64,000 nucleotides of DNA from contig OZ037767.1 of the NCBI GenBank assembly GCA_964035545.1, forward strand, positions 20,190,628 to 20,254,627, written 5' to 3'. The notes under the pieces were generated by a model that saw only the letters and a list, made by a program, of their open reading frames with translations, was not told the DNA's origin and ran no database searches. The position numbers and the translations under genes were made by a program. The DNA is from Bugula neritina. Its lineage: Eukaryota > Bryozoa > Gymnolaemata > Cheilostomatida > Bugulidae. Below are positions 12,601 through 42,512 of this stretch, piece after piece (position 1 is the stretch's first letter; every line of letters begins with the position of its first letter).

Positions 12601-15600
12601 CTTTTTCCCTGTAGATACATGAGTCCATGAGAGTAGTTTGTAAACCTATACCGGTGGCACCGTGCACTGCCTTAACCTCTAGTTTGTGTCTCATATTATA
12701 GTATTATATTATAGTAATATAGTATGTTGGTGTTACAGGTCATGGTTAACTTTGATATTCTATGTATCATTTGTAAACTAATCCGGATTATAGTAGTCAC
12801 TGCTTTTTCTGTATTCTCATGTTTTGAAGTTGTTGATGTATGTGTAATGCTTGAAATGGTGGTCATGGCAACAGCTGATAGGAGCAGAGTAGGGAGACCA
12901 TGTTGTTTGTATAAAATGTGTACTAACTGATGGGGAACAATACATTATCTCAAAAACTTATTTGTACTTTACCATCTTCAGTTAGTTGCCATCAGTTGTA
13001 CTAGCAAATCAGTTTCTCTTCAGCTTCTAACTCCAACTTACATTCTACCACATGAATTTTATTCTAGAATCTGTTCACCTTCCTTTTAGAAAAATCTTTG
13101 CTTTTAAATAAATTTGCTACTAGAAAATATAGTAAGATAGAAGCTGACCAAAATTGGTAGTAACTATTCTAACCATTGAAAGCTCCATGTGCCAGAAGCA
13201 TGAGTAATACAATAATAATCCCAGCGAATGTCTTTTTTAAAACTGGCAGTTCTGAAATGGGCAATTTCAAAAATAGAAATTTATCCAATGAGTATATTTA
13301 GGAAATAAAAAATTCATTTAATGATAGTATACTATAGCACCATAATAATCTAATATAATATTGTTATAATTTTCTTACCAATTAGTTATCAGCTAACGGC
13401 TCTTGTTATATTTTTAATTTGATAGTATAATGTAATTGTTACTATTGTATTTCTATATAATTATCTATGGATAAAGAATTTACTAAAATCAAATCAAAAA
13501 GATTGTGAAAATTTATTTAAATACTTATTCAATTAAAGCAACTGCTGCCACCTTCAGAGCGCTGAGGTGGTAAATATAAGTGAATACATTTGAGTTAACT
13601 TGTACCAACTCTGTTGTAATCATGCTTCTGATGAACATTCCTATTCTTTTTACCTTCAACATTTTTGAGTATACATTTTTTCACTTTTTACTTTTACTTT
13701 TACATTTTCTGTAACTTAGTAGCAGTTCAAAGTGAAGTATAACTAGAGATATAATAGCAATTCAACTATGACCATAATCATGTTGATAGGTGATTAGTAA
13801 AAACACTCTCTTTATTGTTTAATATAATTCTTCACCAAAAGAAAATTTAACTTTCCAAATAACCATTAATTTGATTATTTTCTATTTTTGAAGCCAACTA
13901 TTTTTGTAATGCCCATGTCTAAACTGCCAGTTTTAAAATGAATATTTGCTATTTGAGATGTTGAAATATTTGTGGGTCCAAATGCATGTAGTCTACTGGC
14001 TTTTTATGTCTTAACAATAATATATGTATATCACTATATAATGTGTTGAACATAGCTTATAGGTGTCAAATCTAGCATTATTATGAGTGTGATATGTAAA
14101 ATATTGAGAACTAGCCATGGTTAATGTATTTCATAGCCTTAGCATTTCATAGCGTCAGCATTTCATAGCGTCAGCATTTCATAGCGTCAGCATTTCATAA
14201 CCTTAGCATTTCATAGCGTTAGTTTGGTGTTACTTTACAGAAACCATGTCTAGCCTCTGGGTTGGCACCAGTGCAGGTACAATGATGGCCCTAGATGTTA
14301 TCCCCTACTACTCTGAGAGGGAGACTAAACCTGTCATGTTGGCACATTCAGGTATCCCCCCACCTTACCTGCATGTAGCAGTGGTTAGGGGGCAGCAGTA
14401 TGCTGTGTTTACACCAAGAGTCAATAGCCACCATAGGGTGCTTTGACAATAAATAAGTTTAGGTTTTGATAGTATCTAGTCTAATTAGGTTTCAGTTTAG
14501 CTGGGTTTATATGATTGGCTGATTTCAAAAATAACTTTTTAGCACAGAAATTTATTTCAAAAGTAAAATAGAATGTAATAATGTAATGGCTGCTTTGATC
14601 CATCACTGTTCATTAAACTTTGAAATTATGGTTTTCAGGAACAAAACCGGTAGCTAACTTGAGTAGTCTATTATAGAAGTGGTCATATCTAAACCAGTTT
14701 TATTAAATCCTTTCATTCTCTTGAGTTTAAATTATCGCTATAACACTTAAATATTGTTGGACAAAGACTAAAATTATAAATAATGAACATAATTTCATTT
14801 TTTTAAATAAACGAAAATATGTGTATCCGCAATTTCTGGTTGTATTGCAAACACAATCATAGCTATTCTATCGGTATTGTATATCTGTAATAATCAATTG
14901 CCTCAACACGTGACTAAATGCTCATCATGTTGTGTGAATGGGACATAGTATTATATAAGCATTAGCTAGTTCTTAGCTCTGAGGTTAGTTCTGTCAACCA
15001 GGTATATTGTTACATAGTGACCTTCATGTATCACCAGGTATTGTTACATTGAAGGTTTGTCTGTGTAATCTATGTTGAAATATTCAACCATGGTTATTGC
15101 TGGTTTACAGGTTCCACCTTTCAACTAAAAGGAACAATTCTGGAGTTGTGTTTCCTAAACTACAGAGGTGTTCTTGTACCTGTGGAGGCAGAAATGTGGG
15201 GAAACAGCAAAGAGTCAAGTGGAGATAAACGAGGCAAAAGTGAGCTATACTACACTGCAATTATACTACACAGTATATACACAGGATATACTGTATATTA
15301 TATACTGTATATATTATACAGTGTATAATATATACAGTATGTTATATATGGTATAGTATACACTACATAATATATACAGTATGTAATATACCATATATTA
15401 TATACTGTATATTATATAATATATACATTATATTATATACGGTATATAACATGTTGCATGTTATATACTGTATAATATGCAGTGTATAATATGCAGTGTA
15501 TAATATACTGTATATGATATACAGTATATTATACACTGCATATTACATATACTGCATTTATGCTGCATACACCTGGTTTATTAGTCACTACACTTTAGAT

Positions 15601-18600
15601 CCATCTTATGCCCCACTGAAACATTAGGAACTAGTAAATGTGAAAGTTGAGTGTTGAAACTTTAGGGTGAGAATGAGGATCTCCTCTTTATATATAACAA
15701 TATTTATGGCTGTTGCATCATCTACAGTCATGTTACATCATCCTTCTGTACATCAGACCTATATGATGAAATCACTATTACCATTATAGCTAAAGTCTGG
15801 TTGAATCACCACTAATCTCAAACTTTTGGAATTTATAATCTTTTATGACTAGATAAACACATGTTATGTATGAGGAAGTACATCTTAGTTGACTACTAGA
15901 CTAGTTCATAATGCTTGCTGTGTAATAACTTACAGTTCAATGTATATTAACTTGAGTAATAACTTACAGTATATTATGTGATAACTTACAGTGTATTAAG
16001 TATTAACTTACAGTGTATTATGTAAAGACTTACAGTATATCAAGTAATAACTTACAGTATATTATATAATAACTTACAGTATATTATATAATAACTTACA
16101 GTATACTATATAATAACTTACAGTATACTATGTAACAACAGGACTGGTAAGCAGGGTCAGCAGGCTATCAATGAGCTGCAGTGAAACTACGAATGAGAAA
16201 TCTGCTGCCTCAACAGAGCACCAACATATTGCCGTCATGGTGTCTGACAGCGAGATGCGCTCCATAGCACTTCCTGCCCAGACAGTGCTACACAAAGAGA
16301 AGTTTCAGGAAGGAATGTTTGTGGTGAAAGCTACTGCCATCATCATGAAAGGTAGAAGTGTTATATGTCTGTTTGTGTAGTTCATGTGAATATATATTCT
16401 ATTAGTAAACATCATGTATAAACTTATAGTATAGCTACGTAATATATGTATATGCAAGGGCAGTTCTCATTGGGAAGTTGTGTGTGTGTGTCATAACACC
16501 ATGTAAGCTTAAAAGTGATCACAAATTTTATATTGTATTGTGTATTGTGTTGTTAATTTAAAGCTGGCATCTTAGTTGCAAAATTAAGTAGTTTATTTAA
16601 ATATTAAAAATATCAGTAAATGATGTTGACATGGCTACTAGTAGCGTGGCTTCCTGACCTGAATAATCCATAAAACATTATGCAATACTGTCTAGTGAGT
16701 ACAAAAATGGCATATATAAACAGGTTAGCATAAACATAGATTATGTAACAAGAAATGAGTGAATTTCAGTAACTGATTATCTGTTTTCCAAGTAAAATAT
16801 TTATGATGCACAACTTCATGAGTAGTATGGGAGAGTTTATAGCTTTAAAAATAATCAAAGTTCCAATCAACATCCTCCCAAGTATTTAGTTCTTCTGTTT
16901 CGCTAGCAGCACCAGAGGGTTGAGCAATGCTGTTGGCCTTCTCAAGCCGGCGCAGTGTGGTCTGAGTTTGACTTTTAAACTCGTAGGAATCTCTCTTGGC
17001 TATCAGAGCCTCATTGCTCCATCCTAGGTTGAGCAGTGGCTGGAGGTATTTTACTATCACTATTTCAGGCATATTGCATAGCTGCGAAGCCATTAGTCCA
17101 TCCTTGTTGTGTTTGGCAAGAAAGGCTTTCCTTTCTCCTGGTTTAAGGTACTGCAGGACAGCTTCAACGAGCTTTGGTCTATAGAGTAGGGCAGCCAAGT
17201 GGAGCACAGTGTTGCCATTGTGGTCTGCGTGGCGTATCATCAGGTTCACATTGACCACCCGCATGCTCTTGAAGAACTTCAGCACAGACACAGTTAGGAA
17301 ATCCCCCATCATCCTTATACAGGACAAGTGAATGATTGTCCAGCCGAATCGATTTCGGGCTGTCATTAATGGAAATATCATGCCACGAGGTACCCATTTC
17401 TCGCTCATCAAACTGTTAACAACATCAATATTTCCTTCAACAAAGGCGATAAGAATTGGAGTATTGTCCTGTTCATCCTTTGAGAGTATCAGTTGCTGGC
17501 AGTCGTTGCTGTCAAAGCTAGTGAGAATATCTTTGAATGTGAGGTCTGCCTGCCCTGCAGCTAGATGGAGTGGTGTCGACCCACCAACTTCAGACTTTGT
17601 GAGGAAGAAGCTGACTCTGTTATAGTATGGCAGATATTTGAAGAAGGTTTGTAGGACGGGAGAGTTGTTGGAGTGTGCTGCCGCGTGTATAGCCGTGCGG
17701 CCTTGCCTGGCATCTCTTGACATGATATATTTGCTCACCTTATCGGCTTCAACTCTTGATAACAGGTTGTCACATAGACCTTTAATATGCTTAGTTTGGT
17801 TTCTGAGAGCAGCCAAATAGTAGATGGGTAGGGCGTATTGCTCGTCAACCTTTCTCCTCCACAACAACTCTTTTTCCAATTTTATGGATTTGGCCAAATC
17901 AAGCAGCCAAGAGAGGTTCTGGGTTGCGTAAGGCATGGTTTCCTCGGTAAGCTCACCATTGCTCACCAAGCTGTGTAGCAGCGTAGCTTTACACTCTGAA
18001 AGTTTGGGAGGGAAAAGAAATTCTTCAATTTTGTTTTGGCGTACAACCATTGGATAGAGCTGTTTGAAAATTTTGTGAGTATTAGAGTTGACTTGCTCCA
18101 TCAGTTCGTGACCTACTGTTGAGTTGCTGTGATTCATGACAGAGATACCTTGCCACCGCGTCTTGTCATCATGGAGCTGCTTCAGCAGCAAACAGAAGAT
18201 GTCGCTGGAGCTGTATCTAGCTGCCAAGTGTAAGCAGTTGTCTCCTCTTTGGTTAGTTTTCAGTATTAGCTCAGGACGGTCACTCCGCTTGAAGTTTGCT
18301 AAAAGACTTTGTACAAATGATAGTTTGTTGGCAAGGCAAGCATAATGGAGAGCAGTGTTGCCGGCCTCATTTCTTGAGTTTGTCACATCTTGCTTAGTTT
18401 TTAAATTCATAAAAATTCTAAATTCTCGAAAAACATTTTCACATTCATTTTGTATAGCCAATTGCAGAAAAGTAGCACCATTTCTAGTTGCAAGTCTTTC
18501 TGTTAATATTTGCTTACGTCTATCAGGCTTCATCTCTTCCAAGAAATGTTTTATCAATTGAAAGTTTCCATCTTCTATAGCTGAGAGTAGGATAGCCGAG

Positions 18601-21600
18601 TCACTGTCATTCATATCTTCAGAGAGAGGGAGGTCTATCTTGGCCACACATTCCTCAACATTGTCGGCTATTCTCTTTGGTTCGCGAAGTTGTTGGATGT
18701 AGTTCAGCCTTTTTAATGTTAAATGTCTTTCTCTCCGTATTCCTTTCTCTACTTGACTAGCATAAAGTTCAAACTCGTCATTGTGCAACACTGAGCTTAA
18801 GCACCTTCTGTTTGGGGGAGCGATTGTTGTACAGGTAGTTTGCTGTGTATCTTCAAACATGTGTATGGTTGATTCCACTACACTCTTGGGCTTAATTCTG
18901 TCCATAGTTGAGATGGAATGTGGCAACTTTCAGCTGCATATGGTCACCAATGCTAAAATAAATAACAAAATTGCTTGTCACTCACATTTCCAATACCTTG
19001 AGTTATGTTTCTAGCTTGGACTTACACAATTTGGAGCAAGTGGGAATTAAAACATGCATGGCATAGGAATTGTAGTTATATTAATCTAAAGCCGCCACAC
19101 TTATATAAACCATTGATGTTGATAGCTCTAACCTACTACTTTATAATCATGTGACATAGCTTCTAATAACTAACTGATTTCACTTTGATTAAGTTTTAGT
19201 TTGAGTTTAAGTTAAATCTAGCTGTGTTGTAAATGTACTTTCAACTAAAATTGAAAGCATGTACTACAGGAATGGGTCTCAGCGTGTAGTTATAGTAATG
19301 AATTTATAATAAATATTACTAATCTAACTCTGATGTCATAACCACACTGATATTCAAATCTAGTAATACTGAATCCTTGGTTGAATAAACATAATTACTT
19401 ATATTATCATTAGGGTATTCATATTGATAAAGATAACCATTGTGAATCAATCACCATCAATGAAAGTAGTGTTCACAGTGAATAGTTATGATCATAGACA
19501 GAAGTCGGTGCTGACATTTATTTGTAATAAGTTGATTTGCTTCACTAAATCACTGGGGTGGTAGATTGGCTTTCACGTTCAGATTTGCATACTCATAGTC
19601 TTGTAAGTTATAACAAATTAAAATAGTAATACTAAATCTGATACTAATACTAATAGTAATGGTTATAGTTGAACTTAATGTTATACTTACGACTTAATTG
19701 CATGAATTTTTTACATCAACTTCATCTACTGGTAGTGGTACTACTAGTACTTATACTTATAGTATAACTGAGTTTTACTAATAGTTCTGATTCTTACGTT
19801 TAGTTTAGTTTTGCTATAAATCAAAATGTTTAACTATAACTCAAACTGTAAGTGTTCATAACAATAATAACTTAGTGATAGATTCTAAGGGCAAGTCTTG
19901 TAATTGTAGTAATATTAATTATAATACTAATAGTAATAGTAATACTAATAGTAATACTAATACTAATAGTAATAGCAATAGCCAATACTGATAGTGATAC
20001 TGATAATGATACTCACAGTCACTTCCTATTTTCTTACACTAACACTAACAGTGTAACTCATGCTGATGCTGGTGTAACACTAACTCTGACAACGGTCTAT
20101 TAGTTTCATTCTTTTATGAAATATTTTGTCCTGTTCGTATTACTGGTTACTGACGTTACTCATCTCCAAACAATGTTCAAAGGTCTAATGTGATTACAAC
20201 AGTGACAACAGAGTGTCAACGTATCTTATATCTATGTTGTAATGTGGGATTGTCCCAAAATTGCTTGCGAAGTTTCGCGTTGACGTCTCCGCGCCTCGCT
20301 AGACGTGTCTTCTGTTGATTAGATGTAGTATGAGTGACAGCTCAATGGACCGTTATCATAAGGGGATGTTATCACTTTGAAACCCTGTGCTTATTGAAGC
20401 GTAAAGGTACGTGTAGCTGAAGATGGCGCCTTAGATCTATGTGACATTCACGCGCTAACTTGGCCTCTAGTCAAATTATGATGTTTTAACTTGAAAGTTT
20501 GACAAGCACACCCTTAATTCTCAAGTATTTATTACAAATCAAATTAAAAGAATAACATAGGATTAATAACAAAAAAACCTGTTAACTGCATAAAACCATA
20601 TTTAGCTTCAGATACTGTTGTTTATGTAATGAGTATCACTGGCACGATTTACCTGCAATCCAATATCATTTGAAGGAACGTTGATCTTATTCTATTCACT
20701 TTATAAATTGTGTGCAACTGTGCAAAACATCGGGTCATATGCAGTACGCATGCACGTTGTGTAACATTCATGTTAATTTCCAGTCTTGCAAGCTTCCAAT
20801 TATTAACTGCTACTGTAATAACACTGAATAACTTGTAAGTCGTAATAGGGATCGAGAATCCTTTCAATGTCCTCTGTAGTAATTTGCATAATATATAATG
20901 AAGATTTGTGCTTTACTTTGCGGTTAAATGTATTTTGGTGTTTGGAAAGGCAGATGAACAAGATTTATTTCATCTGTTGACAAATATTATATAGAATTAC
21001 TCTTTACAGAGTCGGATAGCATCCAAAAGTTGTTAGTTCACAGTAAACCAAACTACAGCTAAGCTAGCTCTGCTATTAATTTTCAAAAAATATTCTAGCA
21101 TTTAGAAACATGTGTGGGAAGGAATACATTACATTCCTTGAGACTTGAGTTCTGGCTTTGAAATACTTGAAATATAAACATTGAGACTGTTTATATAACA
21201 TTGGGTCATATCCAGCATCTAACATATCACAGTATCTCTATTTTCAGCCAACAATCAAAGCAATAAAACATGATTCATCATTGACATACCTTTATAACAT
21301 TAAGACAATACATGGACTCTAAACCACTGCTATCTTGAACCTTATCTCCTTGCTTGAAGGAAACCATGTCTTGTGCTTCAAGATTTGGAGTTGTTTCACC
21401 TTTGCTATACTTCATCTCTGTCCAACACTTGGCACTACAGAAAATCATGTCAAACTGACACTGTTGGCTTATCAATTCATAGTTGCAATAGCATTTGTAA
21501 CATTGCATACACCTGTTTTTACTTAGGTTTTCAAATTTTGAAAATAGTTTATTAACTTACTATGAATGTTAGGCAGTTTGCAGAGCTGAGTTGAAAATCA

Positions 21601-23387
21601 CATCAAATCAATGCTGTTCAAGTCAAGTCAATCATTTATTTGCGTCTACTTGAGTCAGTTTAAATTGGCTAAATTACATAAGATTCTTAAAACTCAAATT
21701 GGTAAATAATTTAAAATTAAAAAAAAAACATTGTAGGCTGATGTCTATTTATCTTAATTTACTAATTTTTAGCAATATTTGATAAATAATAATATATAGT
21801 TAAAAGTCACTATAACAATAATGCTTGAACCCCATTATGCTAGCCATCGAATCTCTCAAATACTTAGAGATTATGATGTAACAAATATGTCTAAAATATT
21901 GCTATTCAGATCAAGTGCTAAAGACATAAAGAGATACTATTGGGAAATGTCTAATATTTTCTAATTATGTTATATTTTGCAGTAGTTATAATACAAAGGA
22001 CTAAAAATTCTGACAACATAAAAGTGAGAAATAACTACTATAAGTTGCTGGCTATTGGTGTATATTCAGAGTTGTGTTTCCTCGGTATTAGTTGTGTAGT
22101 ATAGCCACATCCTGTTCCTATTACAGAGAGTGCATGTTTGACTTGCCTGGGTAGCAATGGTAACCTGATGGTGTATAGCCTGCCTTCTCTAAGACCTCTA
22201 CTCAACGTCAACTACTTTAGTGATGTTGATATCCGAGTGGTGAGGACCCTAGACTTTAGCAATCACGGCCATGCTATGTACATGTGTACACCGACAGAAA
22301 TACAGAAGATTACTTTGTCAGCAGACATGTGGTAGGCTGCCTCTAAATATATGCTAACTCAACTGTGTTTTACTACATGATATCCAAATATTATATTATT
22401 ATGATTAATATATCTATTATTATGATAATGATATAAAAATAGATGTAATAATATGCAATATATATATATAGTATAGTATACATGGATATTTAAATAGTGT
22501 GTATTTATCCCCACAGCCGAGCACAAGCCGACACACAATGTGAGCCGTTCCTTCCTAAGGAAAACCCGGAGATGCCAAAACAAAACTTTTTAAAAAGTTT
22601 ATTTGGATCTGGTCCTTCAGTATTAGATAGAGAAGAGTTGTGTGAGTAGAATGGCTGACTCATTATTAGTCGTAGTTGTAATAATCAATCTGTAGTGAAA
22701 ATCATGATGTATATTGTAACTATTTACATTGAAAAAAGTAAATATAATATTTAGCAAAATAAACATTGGATTTCAGGGAAATTTTTCCTCTTGAATTTAT
22801 AATTTTAAAGCTGTCAAATTTGGTAAACATCCATATAAACGTTTATCCTTTTTGGCAATTTTATTTGTCAAAAGAATTAAACTTTTTATTTGAAGTTGTC
22901 TGCTCACAATTTCTTAATATTTGTATTGGGTACAGTTGGTGCATCCGGCAAGGCTTCTCACGGAGTGGCTAAATTTGTTCCTGGTGCAGCTCTGCAAGCT
23001 GCTCAAGCGGGTGCCTCCGGTGTTGGCGCTGAGTTGGCCAGGACTAGGATGGCCCTAGATGAGCGAGGAGAAAAGCTGGGCCGGCTGGAAGACAGGTGAG
23101 TCACAATTCATTGACATCTCACTGTCAGCTCTCCTGGGACCATAGAACTAGCATTAACAAATCTCTGAAGTATTATATGCCGCAATCAACTGCTGATGAA
23201 ATGTAAATTAATGGGCAGCCAAACTTGTCACAAGGTTCTGGTGTTCTTTCGTAATTTTCTAAGTCATTCTTGGTGATGGTGCTTTCTTTTCAGGTCGGAG
23301 GCGATGAAAGATCGTGCTAAAGAATTCTCAGACAGAGCTGCAATGTTAGCAGACAGATATAAAAACCTAAAGTGGTATCAGTTTTGA
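611..23387 (+). CDS. STXBP5: Tomosyn (syntaxin-binding protein 5), 5'-partial, 23 exons
   Basis: Tomosyn binds syntaxin/SNAP-25 through a C-terminal R-SNARE and restrains vesicle fusion. Exons: 611-745, 853-916, 1223-1337, 1817-1985, 3105-3256, 3599-3671, 4250-4397, 4711-4819, 5143-5339, 5501-5653, 6957-7102, 7486-7693, 8799-9204, 9282-9312, 9924-9993, 11786-11939, 14241-14351, 15111-15239, 16142-16351, 22127-22331, 22517-22641, 22936-23095, 23294-23387. All phases join into 1120 codons without a stop. The first exons encode WD40 propeller with tomosyn hallmarks (HPGPVVHLSDNPMD, ILITGHADGSIKFWD). The 8799-11939 exons are the Ser-rich hypervariable linker. The C-terminus is a VAMP-like SNARE (ALDERGEKLGRLEDR, zero-layer Arg in DERGEK) ending KWYQF with no membrane anchor, as in the family. 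About 60-70 N-terminal residues lie upstream of the window. The small exons 9282 and 9924 are the least certain. Confidence 0.95.
2258..2503. repeat. 16-bp minisatellite, AGCCTGTGCTCTACAT
   Basis: About 15 near-identical head-to-tail copies in the tomosyn intron 1986-3104. The main variants are TTGCCTG for TAGCCTG and GTTCTAC for GCTCTAC. Confidence 0.95.
3680..3960. repeat. AT-rich simple repeat (ATAATATA/ACA type)
   Basis: Degenerate runs of ATAATATAATAC begin within 10 bp of the donor of exon 3599-3671 and fill about 280 bp. They give spurious Tyr/Ile/Leu-rich reverse frames. Confidence 0.9.
9348..9434. other. GC-rich imperfect hairpin just after a 31-nt exon
   Basis: GTCGGTGTTTG...GACGTC at the left pairs with GACGTC...CAAACACTGAC at the right. 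Inside is CTCGGTGCCACCGAG (9377-9391), followed by a run of nine G. It starts 36 bp after the donor of the tomosyn exon 9282-9312. Confidence 0.6.
10425..10625. repeat. Degenerate TACTCACTAACTGAC minisatellite
   Basis: Roughly ten imperfect copies built from ACTACTCACTAACTGACT in the tomosyn intron 9994-11785. Confidence 0.85.
11940..14129. other. Tomosyn intron, no gene seen
   Basis: AT-rich intron. Short frames around 12249-12574 and 12724-12930 lack splice context or recognisable protein. Confidence 0.6.
14130..14222. repeat. 16-bp minisatellite, CATTTCATAGCGTCAG
   Basis: About six copies end some 20 bp before the acceptor of the tomosyn exon at 14241. Confidence 0.9.
15255..15560. repeat. 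Palindromic TATACTGTATAT repeat next to a tomosyn donor
   Basis: A run of self-complementary TATACTGTATA/ATACAGTATAT units starts within about 20 bp of the donor at 15240. It can form many alternative hairpins. Confidence 0.9.
15935..16135. repeat. About 22-bp minisatellite with AACTTACAG core
   Basis: Nine or so copies of TAATAACTTACAGTATATTA-type units run up to the acceptor of exon 16142. Each copy carries an internal CTTACAG resembling a 3' splice site. Confidence 0.92.
16592..16597 (-). terminator. Poly(A) signal of the nested ankyrin gene
   Basis: AATAAA on the minus strand, about 250 bp past the ankyrin stop codon. Confidence 0.5.
16845..18905 (-). CDS. Intronless ankyrin-repeat protein nested in a tomosyn intron
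   Basis: An uninterrupted 686-codon frame lies antisense inside the tomosyn intron 16352-22126. The ATG at 18905-18903 is chosen because the frame upstream meets a TGA after the codons TTG and AAG. Ankyrin-like repeats, numbered from this ATG, start near residues 180 (NTALHYACLA), 222 (NCLHLAARYS), 402 (RTAIHAAAHS), 442 (STPLHLAAGQ), 480, 520 (WTIIHLSCI) and 564 (NTVLHLAALL). The N-terminal 90 residues are basic and non-repetitive. The C-terminus is an acidic, Trp-rich tail (NTWEDVDWNFDYF). No membrane segment, death domain or kinase is visible. Ankyrin stacks bind proteins, so the partner cannot be inferred. An AG acceptor-like site lies just upstream (about 18955), so a spliced 5'UTR is possible. 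AATAAA on this strand is at 16597-16592. The lack of introns suggests a retrocopy or single-exon family member. Confidence 0.85.
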   Translation of the reverse strand: MDRIKPKSVVESTIHMFEDTQQTTCTTIAPPNRRCLSSVLHNDEFELYASQVEKGIRRERHLTLKRLNYIQQLREPKRIADNVEECVAKIDLPLSEDMNDSDSAILLSAIEDGNFQLIKHFLEEMKPDRRKQILTERLATRNGATFLQLAIQNECENVFREFRIFMNLKTKQDVTNSRNEAGNTALHYACLANKLSFVQSLLANFKRSDRPELILKTNQRGDNCLHLAARYSSSDIFCLLLKQLHDDKTRWQGISVMNHSNSTVGHELMEQVNSNTHKIFKQLYPMVVRQNKIEEFLFPPKLSECKATLLHSLVSNGELTEETMPYATQNLSWLLDLAKSIKLEKELLWRRKVDEQYALPIYYLAALRNQTKHIKGLCDNLLSRVEADKVSKYIMSRDARQGRTAIHAAAHSNNSPVLQTFFKYLPYYNRVSFFLTKSEVGGSTPLHLAAGQADLTFKDILTSFDSNDCQQLILSKDEQDNTPILIAFVEGNIDVVNSLMSEKWVPRGMIFPLMTARNRFGWTIIHLSCIRMMGDFLTVSVLKFFKSMRVVNVNLMIRHADHNGNTVLHLAALLYRPKLVEAVLQYLKPGERKAFLAKHNKDGLMASQLCNMPEIVIVKYLQPLLNLGWSNEALIAKRDSYEFKSQTQTTLRRLEKANSIAQPSGAASETEELNTWEDVDWNFDYF
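19370..20060. repeat. Degenerate short-period repeat (AGTAATACTAATAG type)
   Basis: Within the tomosyn intron 16352-22126, a long stretch is built of shifting 6-7-mers such as AGTAATACTAATAG and CTTATACTTATAG without a fixed period. Very similar stretches lie at 41220-41680, 41945-42400 and 53150-53990. Confidence 0.6.
20255..20460. other. CpG-richer block in an AT-rich intron
   Basis: This segment has several CpG-containing motifs (TTCGCG, GACGTCTCCGCGCC, GATGGCGCC, CACGCGC) unlike its surroundings. It lies 1.3 kb upstream of the antisense ankyrin gene and could hold its promoter, or be a decayed repeat. No reading frame is evident. Confidence 0.35.
20461..22126. other. Rest of a tomosyn intron, no gene seen
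   Basis: AT-rich sequence without convincing exons. The short open frames near 20650-20870 and 21280-21555 have no recognisable product or splice context. Confidence 0.5.
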
Positions 23388-24167
23388 TTGGAGTAGTGGT
23401 ATTATTTCAATTTAATTTTGTTTTCATATTTATTTATTTATTGGAACTTCACAATATTTTTAGTTGACGATGCAATACATTCAACTAATCTATTCATTAG
23501 TAGAAAGAGATTATTAGTTAAATTATGTCATTTTTCACATCAATTTGGATGACATGCTTTAATAAGCAAAGTTTTTTGTGTGATTCATTTGTTTTAGCAT
23601 TCCTTTATAAAATAACACATTTCTAGTCATAAAAACAATATTGGTAAATCAATCAGTGAACTAATGCTTTGGCAAAGTTATTATGCACTTAAGATAAATA
23701 TAATTTTGAGATTGTTCTAGAAATATTGACAGGTATAATATAAAACGGTAAACATAATTTAGACTTCTATTTTAAATTAGCTAAGTTGTCATTTGCCCTA
23801 AATATGTGATTTAAAATTGTTCTAGCAAAATAATGTATATTTTATTAGTTCTATATTGTTGTAAATTTGTGATACAATGTTGTTTTGTTAACAATACAGA
23901 ACATTTATTTTCGTCGCAGTGTGTGTATATTCTATAAATTTATAGAGGTGTTAATTCAATTTGTTTTTATTAAATTAACACACTCACACCTAGCTGTGGT
24001 ACATGTATCAATCTAGTTTAGTCAGAAGAATTTTAATTTGTATATTTTGGTAGAATTGTTGTGACCATAGGTTAGCCTTGATTTTATTATATTTTTTAAT
24101 TTACACAACTTGTATTTTTAATTCTTATAACTTATTCTTGTATTTATAATACACATCAATATGATCC

Positions 24168-24173
24168 AATAAA
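24168..24173 (+). terminator. STXBP5: Candidate tomosyn poly(A) signal
   Basis: AATAAA about 780 bp past the tomosyn stop, 15 bp from the opposing ZMPSTE24 signal. Confidence 0.5.
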
Positions 24174-24187
24174 TGCATCATAATAAT

Positions 24188-24193
24188 TTTATT
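24188..24193 (-). terminator. ZMPSTE24: Candidate ZMPSTE24 poly(A) signal
   Basis: Minus-strand AATAAA 122 bp past the ZMPSTE24 stop. Confidence 0.6.
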
Positions 24194-24314
24194 AACAAAA
24201 CAGAACAATTTTTCATCCTATGGAGTTGTCTATTTTTAACAATTCAGATACAGGCTAGAAAATGACTAACAAGTAAAACTAAGTGTTAATTGGGCCTAGA
24301 CAGTAACAGCAGCT

Positions 24315-42512
<18,198 letters not shown>

